Shown here: one piece after another, positions 26,551-36,437 of the stretch
How positions within the stretch are numbered: the stretch's first letter is position 1
Layout: every line of letters begins with the position of its first letter
Assembly (NCBI GenBank): GCA_036342255.1
Contig: JAZAUS010000010.1
Span: forward strand, 1 to 64,000
DNA from: RUG11198 sp036342255
GTDB taxonomy: Bacteria > Bacillota_I > Bacilli_A > RF39 > UBA660
Direction: 5' to 3'
Length of the DNA stretch: 64,000 nucleotides
Translations under genes and position numbers: made by a program
Notes under the pieces: generated by a model
Told to the model about the DNA's origin: nothing
Database searches by the model: none
What the model saw: the letters and a program-made list of their open reading frames with translations, nothing else

Positions 26551-29500
26551 TTATTTAAATAGATTAATTAATCTATCAAAAAAACTTTCTTTTTTTATCT
26601 CTTCCTTAGTATTTTTTACTTCCTTAGAAAAAGATTTACCTTCTGTAATTAATACAAATTTTGTCTTTGATTTCGTAGAATCATTTTTTAAAGAAAAGCT
26701 TTGATATTCTTCACCCAAACTAGACATAGCTTTTAGTTTTCCAGTCATATTCTTAGCCTCATTCTTAATATTCAAGATTGGCTTAATACCTCTTGTATTA
26801 AATTGATTTAATCCATCATTAAATTTATTCATCCCATCTGCAAGTTGTTCTGAACCAGTTGATAATTCATTCATCTTACTATTTAATATTGCTACACCTT
26901 CTTTTAATTTTGAAGTACCATTTGATAATTCATCTGCTCCAGCTTTAAGTTTAGGTAAATAAATATTCAAACTACTAATTGCATCATTTACTTTAATAAA
27001 TGCCTCAATAGTCTCATTCAGAGCCACATTATCACCTTGTAATACAGTTATTAAACTTTTCTTCTCATCACCTAAATTAAAATTATCATAAGTAAACTTC
27101 AAAACAGGTATCTGTGCCTGTTGAGCAGGTGTTAAATATTCCACAGGAACACCACTTAACTGTTCATAACTATTTTTAACATTCATAAGTCCATCAATAT
27201 AACTATTATTAGCCCCAATTAATGTTTTCATTTCTTCAAGTTTCTCATTCATCGCCCCAAATTGATCTTTAGAACTATTTAAACTATCTATTATCTGTGT
27301 TAAACCATCATCTAAAGAAACAATTCCACTCTTAATCTTATCCAAATTATCAAGAACTAATTTCATATTAGTAGATATTTGCCTAGAACCACCACTAACT
27401 TTATTCAAATTAGTAAGAATAGTATTAGAACCAGTTCTTAAATCATTCATAGCACCCTCTAACTGATCAATATTACCATACATATCATCAAGTTTACTAA
27501 ATATATCTAAATCACTAGTATCCATTATCTTAGGAGTTGCCACCGAATAAATAGAAGGCAATTCAAATTTCGTAGTATTCATTGTAATTGTTACTGTATC
27601 TAAATCTTCTAATTCTTTTAATTCTAAATTTTCATACAATCCAGGAGTAGAAATAGCCATTACCACATAACCTATCCCATTATCTACAACCTTACCATTT
27701 GTTACTTCTATATTACTATTAGTCTTATTAGAAAAGTTTGTTACAGTAGCTACTACAAAAGGAGTATACATATCAACACCTTTACCATTTACATTTACTA
27801 ATCTTTTATTAGTATTAGTATATTTAATAGTAATATCTACCTTACCACTCTTACCAAGTAAATCATCCAAAGATATATCCTTACCATCTAACTTATAAGT
27901 TATCTTCTCTTTTATAGGTAACTCCTTATTAGTAGTCCCTTGTACAAATACATCACTACCACCAGACTCCAATAATAATTTTTTATCATTAACTGATACC
28001 TTATTATTACTATTTATATTAACAACATCATCTAAATCTGTTAAGTCCTCCAAAGTATTATCTTTATTTTTATTAAAAAAATGTTCATTAACAATTACTT
28101 TATTTAAAGAACCATCAGAATTCATCTTAGAATAAACTGTTTCTTCTTTTTCAAGGGCTAAAGCATTAAGTGGCATAAGCAACATACCAACAACTAATAT
28201 TAATAATTCCTTTTTAATTTTTATCATCTTATCACTCTCTTTCTTTTTTAATAAAGTTGTCTTCATAATAATCTTATCAAATATTATTAATAACGATGGA
28301 ACAAGCATAATAACTACTAACATACTTATTATTGCTCCTCTAGATATCAACTTACACAACGAACCAATCATATCTATTTTAGATATTAATCCTACCCCTA
28401 TAGTTGCTCCGAAAAAACACATAGCAGATACAAATATTGATCCAGTTGTTAATGATAAAGTATCTCTAATAGCTTTAACCTTATCTTTACCATTCTCCCT
28501 TTCTTCTAAATATTTAGTAGTCATTAATATTGCATAATCAATAGTAGCACCTAGTTGAATTGTCCCTATCACAATACTAGCAATAAAAGGTATCTCTGTT
28601 CCCATAAAATAAGGAACACCCATATTAAGAAATATTGCAAATTCAACTGCTGTTACTAAAAGCACAGGTAAAGATATAGACTTAAGAACTATTAACATAA
28701 GAATAAAAATAACTACTATTGATGTATAATTAACATTAACAAAATCTACTGCTGATGTATTAACAAGATCCTTTGTTAAAGGTCCTTCTCCCGCTAAAAT
28801 AGAATTCTTATCATAAGATTTAATAATTTTATTAATATTATCTATCTGCTTATTTAATTCATCTGATGCTATATCATAACTAGAACTAACCATTATCATC
28901 TTATATTTATCACTCTTATAGATATCAACTAACTCATCAGGTAAAATATCATCAGTTATACCATATTTAGCCAACTCATCAGCACTCAATATATAATCAA
29001 CACCATCAACCTTTAAAATCTCATCAGTCATTTTATTAACATCATAAATTGACATATCACTATTTACTAATATAATCTCTTGAGTAACCATATTATAATC
29101 TTCCTTAAGCTTTTTACTAGCCATACTATAATCATAATTATCCGGTATAGATTCATCTAACTTATAATAAACAGGTGCTTTCTTCTGAGCAAGAAAAGCT
29201 GGAACCAAAAGTATTAAAAATATAACAAATATAATTTTATAATACTTAATAACAAAATTATTAACCCTATCAAACTTAGGAAGCAATTCCTTATGTCTAG
29301 TCTTAACAATAGCTTCATCAAACATAAGAAGAAGAGCTGGAAATACTGTTAAAACACATATTACTCCAAGTAAAACTCCCTTAGCCATAACCAAACCAAT
29401 ATCAATACCAAGCGTTAATTTCATAGTACATAATGCCAAAAAACCAGCAATAGTAGTAAGACTACTTCCAATAACTGACTTAAACGTTGAACATATAGCC

Positions 29501-30297
29501 TTACTCATAGCCTCCTCTTTATTTTTTTCCCTATCCTTCAAATATTCATATTTATGATATAAAAATATAGAAAAATCAGTTGTAACCCCCAGTTGCAATA
29601 TTGCAACTATTGCTTTAGTAATATATGAAATACTACCAAATATAATATTCGATCCCATATTAAATATAATAGCAATTCCTATATTAGATATCAAAAGAAA
29701 TGGAACCAAATAAGAATCAAGTGATAATTCCAAAACTACAATACATAAAATAACCGCTATAAAAACATATAAAAGCATTTCATTATTAAATAGTTCTTTA
29801 ATATCAAGTACCATTGTACTCATACCTCCAACAAGAGCCCGTTTACCAACTATATGTTTTATTCTTTCAACAGCATTTAATGTCTTATCATCACTTGTAG
29901 AATTCTTAAAAATAACAAGTATTAATCTTTCCTCTTCATCGCCAACCTTATCTTTTATTTTCTCCGGAATAATAGATAATGGAATATTCATTCCTATTAA
30001 ATCATTAATACTTAATACTTTTTCTACAGTCTCAACATCTCTAATATCATCTTCTAACTTTAATATATCCTTATCTTTCATACCTTCAGTAATTACTATC
30101 GAATATGCTCCAAATGAAAAATCATCTGTCAATATTTTTTCACCTTTAAGTGTTTCAATATCTTCAGGTAAATAAGTAAGGATATCATAATTTATCCCTG
30201 TTTTAACATAACCTATAATACTAGGTATTAATAAAATAATAGCCATAACAAGAATAAACTTACTTTTATTAACAATAAAATCTCCAAACTTTTTCAT
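26551..30297 (-). CDS. MMPL/RND-type exporter with large extracellular C-terminal domain
   Basis: The 1248-residue membrane protein has two RND half-repeats, each with one helix, an extracellular domain, and five helices including the GATIDYAILMTTKY or GVTTDFSIFLYHKY segment that carries the proton-relay Asp. After about residue 735 a signal-like helix (LLILVVGMLLMPLNALALE) leads to a roughly 490-residue outer domain. Its helical heptads (about 960-1200) resemble the coiled coils of YhgE/Pip proteins. It may export lipids or toxic compounds. It is divergent from a TetR regulator, which probably represses it. Confidence 0.85.
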   Translation of the reverse strand: MKKFGDFIVNKSKFILVMAIILLIPSIIGYVKTGINYDILTYLPEDIETLKGEKILTDDFSFGAYSIVITEGMKDKDILKLEDDIRDVETVEKVLSINDLIGMNIPLSIIPEKIKDKVGDEEERLILVIFKNSTSDDKTLNAVERIKHIVGKRALVGGMSTMVLDIKELFNNEMLLYVFIAVILCIVVLELSLDSYLVPFLLISNIGIAIIFNMGSNIIFGSISYITKAIVAILQLGVTTDFSIFLYHKYEYLKDREKNKEEAMSKAICSTFKSVIGSSLTTIAGFLALCTMKLTLGIDIGLVMAKGVLLGVICVLTVFPALLLMFDEAIVKTRHKELLPKFDRVNNFVIKYYKIIFVIFLILLVPAFLAQKKAPVYYKLDESIPDNYDYSMASKKLKEDYNMVTQEIILVNSDMSIYDVNKMTDEILKVDGVDYILSADELAKYGITDDILPDELVDIYKSDKYKMIMVSSSYDIASDELNKQIDNINKIIKSYDKNSILAGEGPLTKDLVNTSAVDFVNVNYTSIVVIFILMLIVLKSISLPVLLVTAVEFAIFLNMGVPYFMGTEIPFIASIVIGTIQLGATIDYAILMTTKYLEERENGKDKVKAIRDTLSLTTGSIFVSAMCFFGATIGVGLISKIDMIGSLCKLISRGAIISMLVVIMLVPSLLIIFDKIIMKTTLLKKKESDKMIKIKKELLILVVGMLLMPLNALALEKEETVYSKMNSDGSLNKVIVNEHFFNKNKDNTLEDLTDLDDVVNINSNNKVSVNDKKLLLESGGSDVFVQGTTNKELPIKEKITYKLDGKDISLDDLLGKSGKVDITIKYTNTNKRLVNVNGKGVDMYTPFVVATVTNFSNKTNSNIEVTNGKVVDNGIGYVVMAISTPGLYENLELKELEDLDTVTITMNTTKFELPSIYSVATPKIMDTSDLDIFSKLDDMYGNIDQLEGAMNDLRTGSNTILTNLNKVSGGSRQISTNMKLVLDNLDKIKSGIVSLDDGLTQIIDSLNSSKDQFGAMNEKLEEMKTLIGANNSYIDGLMNVKNSYEQLSGVPVEYLTPAQQAQIPVLKFTYDNFNLGDEKKSLITVLQGDNVALNETIEAFIKVNDAISSLNIYLPKLKAGADELSNGTSKLKEGVAILNSKMNELSTGSEQLADGMNKFNDGLNQFNTRGIKPILNIKNEAKNMTGKLKAMSSLGEEYQSFSLKNDSTKSKTKFVLITEGKSFSKEVKNTKEEIKKESFFDRLINLFK

Positions 30298-30430
30298 TTT
30301 CTGCTTCCTTTCATAGAACTATTTTATGTCAAGTAATAAGCAAAGTGAACAACATAATAATATAATTGTATAGATATCCAACAAAATATTAAATATGTAT
30401 GAATAAATACACAACATTTTGTATATTATC

Positions 30431-30459
30431 TTTACATTTGTCGATTAGTATGATATGTA
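30431..30459 (+). promoter_or_regulatory. Promoter of the TetR-type regulator gene
   Basis: TTTACA (30431-30436), 17 bp, TATGTA (30454-30459). It lies in the divergent intergenic region shared with the MMPL exporter, where a regulator operator would be expected; a clear palindrome was not pinned down. Confidence 0.5.
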
Positions 30460-30483
30460 TATATATTGAAAAGAGATGTTGAT

Positions 30484-31047
30484 ATGAAGAAAGAAGATTT
30501 AAGAATAGTTAAAACAAAAAAAGCATTATATAATGCTTTAATAAATCTTATGAAAAAGAAAACCTTTGAAGAAATAAAAGTATCTGATATTTGTGATGAA
30601 GCCCTAATAAACAGATCTACATTCTATACCCATTTTGAAGATAAATATACCCTTCTATCTAACCTATTAGATAATTTAAAACAATCCTTTATAGGAGAAT
30701 TAGATAAAAACATATATACTAATTCTAAAGAATACTATATAGAAGTAATAAAAATATTTTTAACACATATAGAAAAAGAAAAAGATACTTATTTATCTAT
30801 TGCCATAAACAATAGAAACAGTATTTTGACAGACATGATATATGACGTAATAGATAATGATGTACTAACAAAATTAAAAAATGATGAAAATTTAGAAGAA
30901 ACAAAAATACCAAAAACTATAATATCTAAATTTTTTATTGGTGCCGTCGTTAACGTAGGAATATACTGGCTATATAATATAGACAAATATTCCAAAAATG
31001 AATTAATAGATTATTTAATAAAACTAATACCAGATGAAATAAAGTAA
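30484..31047 (+). CDS. TetR family transcriptional regulator
   Basis: The 187-residue regulator has an N-terminal helix-turn-helix (KTKKALYNALINLMKKKTFEE, then SDICDEALINRSTFYTHFEDKYTLL) typical of TetR proteins of the DhaS/AcrR type. The C-terminal helical domain ends with FFIGAVVNVGIYWL, as in regulators with TetR_C-type ligand domains. ATG at 30484 is preferred to the TTG six codons earlier, because AAGAGATG precedes it. The divergent MMPL exporter is the probable target. Confidence 0.88.
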   Translation: MKKEDLRIVKTKKALYNALINLMKKKTFEEIKVSDICDEALINRSTFYTHFEDKYTLLSNLLDNLKQSFIGELDKNIYTNSKEYYIEVIKIFLTHIEKEKDTYLSIAINNRNSILTDMIYDVIDNDVLTKLKNDENLEETKIPKTIISKFFIGAVVNVGIYWLYNIDKYSKNELIDYLIKLIPDEIK

Positions 31048-31079
31048 AAAATCAAGTATATATTTATACTTGATTTTTT
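31046..31079 (+). terminator. Terminator after the TetR gene
   Basis: AAAAAATCAAGTATA pairs with the complementary TATACTTGATTTTTT, with a short loop, overlapping the stop codon. Confidence 0.85.
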
Positions 31080-31083
31080 ACCA

Positions 31084-31372
31084 TTAATCTGACACATCAG
31101 CCTCCAATATAATACTAAAATTATATTCAGGATATTTCTCTTTTAATTTTTTATTAATTTCTTAAGCACATCTTTCTGGATTATCTTCATCAAAACTAAA
31201 TATTAAATCAAAAGATATTATTTTATATTCTTCATCAACATAAAACCCATGCATCTGTATCATTTTCTTTAATCTCTACATCTTTATTACTATTATTACC
31301 ATTATTATCTTTACATCCAACAACCATAAATAAAGAAATAAACAATAATATATATACATATTTATTTTTCAT
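31084..31372 (-). pseudogene. Degraded lipoprotein gene (frameshift plus in-frame stop)
   Basis: From the ATG at 31372 the frame encodes a lipoprotein signal (MKNKYVYILLFISLFMVVGC) and about 25 polar residues, then stops. In a neighbouring frame the text continues as MHGFYVDEEYKIISFDLIFS and EKYPEYNFSIILEADVSD, with one TAA inside. The second part resembles the small ferredoxin-like C-terminal domain of cation diffusion facilitators. At least a frameshift and a nonsense change are needed to explain it. The parent family is tentative. Confidence 0.65.
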
Positions 31373-31433
31373 AAATTATCAAACTCCTAATAAAATTATA
31401 ACACAAAAAAAAGTAGGATTACTCCTACTTATT

Positions 31434-31898
31434 TTATCCTATCCAAGCCCTATATTCATCTTCTGTCTCACTTCCAGTAAACCTTTTACCATCAACAAAA
31501 TTTAAATCTGGAAAATTATTCTTTAAACTCTTATAAGTTGAATCAATACTAGAAGAACCACTAGTTACAAATACATAAATATTCTTACCAGTCATATCAT
31601 TTTCTTCTAAAAATTTATCAATAATAGTAGGTTCTTTATACCACCATATAGGAAATCCTAAACAAATAGTATCATAATCATCTATATTTGAAATAGTATT
31701 TTCTATTTCAGGTTTAATATTTTCTTTCATCTCAATAGATGACCTACTCTTATCATTCATCCAATCCAAGTCCTCTTTAGTATATTTTTCCTTTGGCTCT
31801 ATTTCAAATATATCTCCACCTACTGCACTAACTATCGCATCAGCAACCCCCTTTGTATTACCACTAGCAGAAAAATAACTAACTAATATTTTACTCAT
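31434..31898 (-). CDS. Flavodoxin family protein
   Basis: The 154-residue flavodoxin-like protein binds FMN through YFSASGNTKGVADAI; LGFPIWWYKEPTII and VTSGSSSIDSTYKSL are the other cofactor loops. It belongs to the Flavodoxin_4/_5 group often found as stand-alone NAD(P)H-linked flavoproteins. Electron partners are unknown. It is preceded by GGAGGAATTATT. A terminator hairpin (31405-31433) follows. Confidence 0.9.
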   Translation of the reverse strand: MSKILVSYFSASGNTKGVADAIVSAVGGDIFEIEPKEKYTKEDLDWMNDKSRSSIEMKENIKPEIENTISNIDDYDTICLGFPIWWYKEPTIIDKFLEENDMTGKNIYVFVTSGSSSIDSTYKSLKNNFPDLNFVDGKRFTGSETEDEYRAWIG

Positions 31899-31996
31899 AA
31901 TAATTCCTCCATTCTATAACTATTATATCACAAAAGTATTTTCATAAATACATCTTTCTTATTTATGTTATAATTAAATAAGAAAGTGAGGTATTT

Positions 31997-32386
31997 ATGA
32001 AAAAAAGATATTTAATATTACTAGCACTTTTAATAATTATTATTCAAATAATATTTGTAGTCTATTCATATAAACAAGATAATGATATAACTCTATCAAA
32101 TGATTATATAGCAGTATTTAAAAGTGAAACTGGAGAAAGAGTCTACTCTACTTATATATATCTTAAAACTAAAAAGAAAAAGAAAACTTATAAATATATA
32201 AATACTATTAGTACTTCTAATGGCTATGATAGTATTAATTGGAATGAAGAAATAATCAAAAAAGGAACACTAAAAAAGAAAAAGAAAGCCTTTGATATTG
32301 CTAAGAAACATGGTTCATACTCTTATGTTAAATATAAAGATGGAAAAATATATTCTATAGAAGAATTTAAGAAAGTATTTAAATAA
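31997..32386 (+). CDS. Small membrane-anchored protein, lysine-rich
   Basis: The 129-residue protein has one N-terminal membrane helix (about 5-25) and a basic outer domain with KKKKK stretches at about 60 and 95. No family is recognised. AAAGTGAGGTATTT precedes the ATG. One base separates its stop from the acyltransferase start, so the two are co-transcribed and may act on the cell surface together. That link is inference. Confidence 0.6.
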   Translation: MKKRYLILLALLIIIIQIIFVVYSYKQDNDITLSNDYIAVFKSETGERVYSTYIYLKTKKKKKTYKYINTISTSNGYDSINWNEEIIKKGTLKKKKKAFDIAKKHGSYSYVKYKDGKIYSIEEFKKVFK

Positions 32387-32387
32387 A

Positions 32388-33377
32388 ATGAAAAACAAAA
32401 GAGAATATTCATTTGATATCTTAAGAGTACTTGCCATGATAATGGTTATCACTATCCATGTTTCTAATGTATATTCTAGAAGTTTTGGTATTATCAGCAA
32501 TAAATCATTTATTATCTCTCTAATATTTAATACTATTTCTAGAATTAGTGTTCCAATCTTTCTAATGATAAGTGGTGCCTTATTACTAGATAGAGAATTT
32601 AATCTAAATAAATATTTAAAAAGATTATTAAAGTTTATTATATTAATAATAGTATGGGATGTTATATATCTAATATGGGAATACTATTATTTAGGTATTA
32701 CTTATAATGATTTTTATAAATTATTATTTACCCCTTATAGAGCCCATCTATGGTTCTTATATACAATATTATTATTATATACTATACAACCACTATTAAG
32801 AAAAATATTATTAAAATCCAATAATATAATTAAAATAATATTATTATTAATATGGATATTATTCTCAACAGGTAGTATGATTAGTCCTTTCTTAGCCCAA
32901 TATTTTACCTTTATAAGTTATACAGGCTTCTTTATCTTAGGTAAATATTTATATCAATATATTAAATCTAAAGATCTAAAAAAATATAATATCTTATTAA
33001 TACTAATAATGATTATTTGCTTTACTACAAGTATAATTCTAAATTATCTATCATCTATTAAATATAATATGTTTTATAATCTATATTTTGCCTATAGAAC
33101 ACCATTTATAATTACCTCATCATTTGCCTTCTATACTTTAATTATTAATAATTATAATAAAGATACTCTTAATAAATATATAATAAAATTATCAGATCTA
33201 TCTTTAGGTGTATATTTAATTCATGGTATATTTCTAGATATTACAACTAAACTATTTATATATCCTAATATTAATTCTTTAATAGGTATTCCAATATTTA
33301 CTATTATAATATTTATATGTAGCATTACTTGTATATATATATTAAAGAAAATTAAATATATTAATCAAATAATATAA
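32388..33377 (+). CDS. Membrane acyltransferase (acyltransferase-3 family)
   Basis: The 329-residue protein has about ten membrane helices and the start YSFDILRVLAMIMVITIHVS of acyltransferase-3 enzymes, with the catalytic His in helix 1 and HLWFLYTILLLY as the second motif. Such enzymes transfer O-acetyl or other acyl groups to surface sugars or peptidoglycan. No SGNH domain is attached. The acceptor is unknown. Confidence 0.88.
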   Translation: MKNKREYSFDILRVLAMIMVITIHVSNVYSRSFGIISNKSFIISLIFNTISRISVPIFLMISGALLLDREFNLNKYLKRLLKFIILIIVWDVIYLIWEYYYLGITYNDFYKLLFTPYRAHLWFLYTILLLYTIQPLLRKILLKSNNIIKIILLLIWILFSTGSMISPFLAQYFTFISYTGFFILGKYLYQYIKSKDLKKYNILLILIMIICFTTSIILNYLSSIKYNMFYNLYFAYRTPFIITSSFAFYTLIINNYNKDTLNKYIIKLSDLSLGVYLIHGIFLDITTKLFIYPNINSLIGIPIFTIIIFICSITCIYILKKIKYINQII

Positions 33378-33379
33378 CT

Positions 33380-33412
33380 AAAAAAATAATGAGTAACACT
33401 CATTATTTTTTT
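33380..33412. terminator. Bidirectional terminator between acyltransferase and tsaC
   Basis: AAAAAATAATGAGT and ACTCATTATTTTTT form a 14-bp stem with flanking A/T runs. It overlaps the last codons of the convergent gene. Confidence 0.85.
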
Positions 33413-34017
33413 AATACTTCCATAATCTCTTCTATAGATATTGGTCCCTCTCTTTGTATTTTAATCTCTCCATTAGTACAATCTACAATTGTACTAGCTT
33501 GTCCAAAAGATATATCTCCTTCTAATATTCCATCTAAATATGGAAACACCTTTTCAATATCATCTAAACTATTACATACATTTTCTCCACTTATATTAGC
33601 ACTTGTTAAAAAAAGTGGACTACCAGTTTTTTCTATTAATTCTTCTAATATTTTTAATGGAACAATTCTAACCGCAAGCTCATCACTAATTCTTGTACCA
33701 GCATTATTAATATATGAAAAAACTTCAGGTCTCTTATTTAGAACTAATGTAATAGGTCCTGGCATAAAAGCTCTAATAAGCTTTTCTGCCTTAACATCAA
33801 CAATAGCAATACTTTTTATCTGTTCCTCATCTAAACATAATACAGGAAAAGATTTATTACTAGGTCTCTTCTTAACATCAACAAGTTTTTCATATGCCTT
33901 CTTTGAATTAATACGAGCACATATACCATATACTGTATCTGTTGGAACACTTACAACTCCATCATTCTTTAATATTTCAGCAACTTCATCTATCTCATCT
34001 TTACTATATCTCTTCAT
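33403..34017 (-). CDS. tsaC: L-threonylcarbamoyladenylate synthase (TsaC/Sua5 type)
   Basis: This enzyme makes the threonylcarbamoyl-AMP used for the t6A modification of tRNAs. The 204 residues include VSVPTDTVYGICARI, KKRPSNKSFPVL, PGPITLVL and LTSANISG, all YrdC-domain motifs. It is the short form with no Sua5 C-terminal domain. It ends in a terminator shared with the convergent acyltransferase operon. Confidence 0.93.
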   Translation of the reverse strand: MKRYSKDEIDEVAEILKNDGVVSVPTDTVYGICARINSKKAYEKLVDVKKRPSNKSFPVLCLDEEQIKSIAIVDVKAEKLIRAFMPGPITLVLNKRPEVFSYINNAGTRISDELAVRIVPLKILEELIEKTGSPLFLTSANISGENVCNSLDDIEKVFPYLDGILEGDISFGQASTIVDCTNGEIKIQREGPISIEEIMEVLKK

Positions 34018-34071
34018 TTAAATAACACCTCACACCAGTAATTATACCATAATATTCCCATAACCTAATAA

Positions 34072-35352
34072 TTATTTAATAATTTCTATTCCTCCTAAAT
34101 AAGGTCTTAAAACCTCAGGAACAGTTATACTTCCATCTTTATTTTGATATTGTTCCACTATAGCAGGAACTAACCTACTAGTAGCAAGCCCACTACCATT
34201 TAAAGTACAAACATAATGTAAATTACCATCCTTATCACGATATTTAGTATTATTTCTCCTAGCTTGATAATCTCTACTATTTGATACACTACTTACTTCT
34301 TTATATATACCCATACTAGGTATCCATACTTCTATATCGTAAGTTCTACACATAGCACTAGAACAATCCCCAGCAGCAAGCTTACTAACTTGATAATGAA
34401 GACCTAACCCTTTTATTAAGTTTTCTGCAATACTTAATAACTCATCAAAAGCTTCTTCACTCTTATCTTCTTTAACATATTGAACCATTTCAACCTTATT
34501 AAACTGATGCCCCCTAATAGTCCCTCTTTCTTCTTCTCTAGAACTACCAGCCTCAACTCTAAAACATTGCGTATATGCAAAATATTTTTTAGGAAGATCA
34601 TCTGTATTCATTATTTCATTACTATGTATATTAACTAACGCCGTCTCAGCAGTTGGTAATAAAAACTTATTATGATTATCTTCATCATTATCTGACTTTA
34701 TCATATATACTTCATCATCAAACTTAGGAAACTGCCCAGCACCAAATCCACAATCATAATTTAACATATATGGAAGCATCATAAATTGAAACCCATTTTT
34801 AATATGTGTATCAATAAAATAGTTTATTAAAGCCCACTCAAGTCTTGCTCCCATACCAGTATAAATCCAATTCTTCTCTCCAGCAATTTTTACTCCTCTA
34901 TCATAATCTATCATATTTAAATCTTTAAGTATCTCATAATGAGGTTTTAACTCAAAATCAAACTTAGGTTTCTCTAAATTAGTACTTATTACCTCATTAT
35001 TCTCTTTACCACCAGCCACTACATCATCATCAGGAGTATTAGGAAGACCTACTAAATAATCAAATATCTTTTTATCTAATTCATTATATTTAATCATCCC
35101 TTCTTCTATCTTATCTCCTAATTCCTTCATCTGATTAACTATATCCGTAGTATCTTCTTTTTCTCTTTTTAATTTTGCTATCTTATCACTAGTTTTTCTT
35201 CTCTCAGCCCTATATTCATCCATCAAAGCCCCAATTCTTCTTTTCTCTTTATCCCACTCTAAAAATTCATCTAAATTAATATTATCCATTCTCTTTAATA
35301 AAGCCTTTTCAACTTCATCTTTATTATTTCTAATCCTATTTATATCTATCAT
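34072..35352 (-). CDS. serS: Seryl-tRNA synthetase
   Basis: This class II synthetase charges tRNA(Ser). The 426 residues start MIDINRIRNNKDEV, with an N-terminal coiled-coil arm (about 30-100), motif 2 FRVEAGSSREEERGTIRGHQ and motif 3 LNGSGLATSRLVPAIVE. The start at 35352 is chosen since AAGGAA is 9 bp upstream; an ATG three codons earlier is too close. A tRNA-Ser T-box and a 15-codon leader ORF precede it. Confidence 0.97.
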   Translation of the reverse strand: MIDINRIRNNKDEVEKALLKRMDNINLDEFLEWDKEKRRIGALMDEYRAERRKTSDKIAKLKREKEDTTDIVNQMKELGDKIEEGMIKYNELDKKIFDYLVGLPNTPDDDVVAGGKENNEVISTNLEKPKFDFELKPHYEILKDLNMIDYDRGVKIAGEKNWIYTGMGARLEWALINYFIDTHIKNGFQFMMLPYMLNYDCGFGAGQFPKFDDEVYMIKSDNDEDNHNKFLLPTAETALVNIHSNEIMNTDDLPKKYFAYTQCFRVEAGSSREEERGTIRGHQFNKVEMVQYVKEDKSEEAFDELLSIAENLIKGLGLHYQVSKLAAGDCSSAMCRTYDIEVWIPSMGIYKEVSSVSNSRDYQARRNNTKYRDKDGNLHYVCTLNGSGLATSRLVPAIVEQYQNKDGSITVPEVLRPYLGGIEIIK

Positions 35353-35385
35353 ATTAATCATTCCTTTCTATTATTCTTAATATAA

Positions 35386-35433
35386 TTAATATGTACAGGA
35401 TCGCTCTATCATCCACCTATAATTATTCATCAT
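35386..35433 (-). CDS. 15-residue leader ORF downstream of the Ser T-box
   Basis: MMNNYRWMIERSCTY is encoded between the T-box terminator and serS, with a strong SD (AAAGGGG, 9 bp spacing). It contains one serine codon (UCC, codon 12). It parallels the leader ORF behind the Trp T-box in the same window, though the peptides are not similar. Regulatory function is inference. Confidence 0.45.
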   Translation of the reverse strand: MMNNYRWMIERSCTY

Positions 35434-35449
35434 TTTAATCATCCCCTTT

Positions 35450-35650
35450 ATAAAAAAAAGATGATACCAATTAGGAGTGCAAAGCACGGTACCATCCTTA
35501 TCTTTAACTTAATTAATATAACGGCTATTAACCGAAAATGTTTACATTTCACTCAAAGGTAGAAACTATTATATAATTTTATTATCTTTCACCAACCGAC
35601 AACTCTCTACAAAAATATCAATAACAGTCATGTCCCCATCAAAGATTTCG
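35450..35650 (-). promoter_or_regulatory. tRNA-Ser T-box riboswitch controlling serS
   Basis: Stem I distal sequence AGAGAGTTGTCGGTTGGTG is present, and the specifier context GTT-UCU-ACC puts a serine codon at 35561-35563. The T-box AGGATGGTACCGTGC is followed by a terminator formed by GATGGTACC and GGTATCATC before eight T. Confidence 0.92.
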
Positions 35651-35656
35651 TACTAA

Positions 35657-35685
35657 ATTATATCATATAAATAAAAAATTAGCAA
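35657..35685 (-). promoter_or_regulatory. Promoter of the T-box/serS unit
   Basis: TTGCTA (35680-35685), 17 bp, TATAAT (35657-35662) with an extended TG. Confidence 0.8.
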
Positions 35686-35696
35686 ATTTTATTACA

Positions 35697-36348
35697 CTAC
35701 TTTTTTTCTAGTAACTCTGTCTCACACAATTGTTTATAATACTTATTACTATTATATAATTTATCATGAGAACCAGAATCTGTTATTTTTCCTTTCTCTA
35801 AAATAAATATTTTATCACAATTAACAATTGTAGACAATCTATGAGCTATTATTATAACAGTATATTCTCCCTTTAAATTGTCTATTGCTTTTTGTATTTT
35901 AGATTGTGTTTCATTATCTAAAGCACTTGTAGCCTCATCAAATAATATTATTTTAGTTTTTTGAATTAACGCTCTAGCAATAGCAAGTCTTTGCCTTTGG
36001 CCACCTGATAAATTAACTCCTCCTTCACCTACTACTGTATCATATTTATCTGGAAGAGTTTCAATATAATCATCTAAACAAGCTAACTTACACGCATTAA
36101 TTATTTCTTCATCAGTAACATCATTTTTTACTAATCTTAAATTATCCCTAATTGACATATTAAATATATATGGACTCTGACTAATTATAGTAATATTACC
36201 TCTAATTGATCTTTCATCTAAATTATTTATATCTTTTCCATCAATTAAAATAGTACCAGAATTAATATTATATAATTTATTAAGAAGATTTATATTCTCT
36301 ACCATATTTCTTATATACTTTCTTCAAATTTCTAAAAGTCTCTTTCAC
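35697..36348 (-). pseudogene. ABC exporter with internal deletion (membrane domain and Walker A lost)
   Basis: The long frame (35697-36305) begins at NINLLNKLYNINSGTILIDG, the sequence that normally follows Walker A. It is otherwise complete: Q-loop ISQSPYIFNMSIRDNL, signature NLSGGQRQRLAIARAL, Walker B IILFDEATSALD, H-loop. Just upstream, in another frame from GTG 36348, lie about 19 codons (KETFRNLKKVYKKYGREYK) like the start of an ABC exporter membrane domain. The simplest reading is an internal deletion of about 1 kb that joined start and end out of frame. The remaining protein cannot bind ATP normally. Confidence 0.75.
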
Positions 36349-36437
36349 ACCACTCAACTCCACACTAATTATAACACATCTTATCTTAATATCATCTATA
36401 TATTATTCATTATAATAAAAAGATGAGATACTCTCAT

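Noticed and set aside
33389..34021. Long plus-strand frame (210 codons) opposite tsaC
   Set aside because: The minus-strand protein has all YrdC motifs. The plus frame is Ser/Ile-rich antisense of it without a ribosome site or family.
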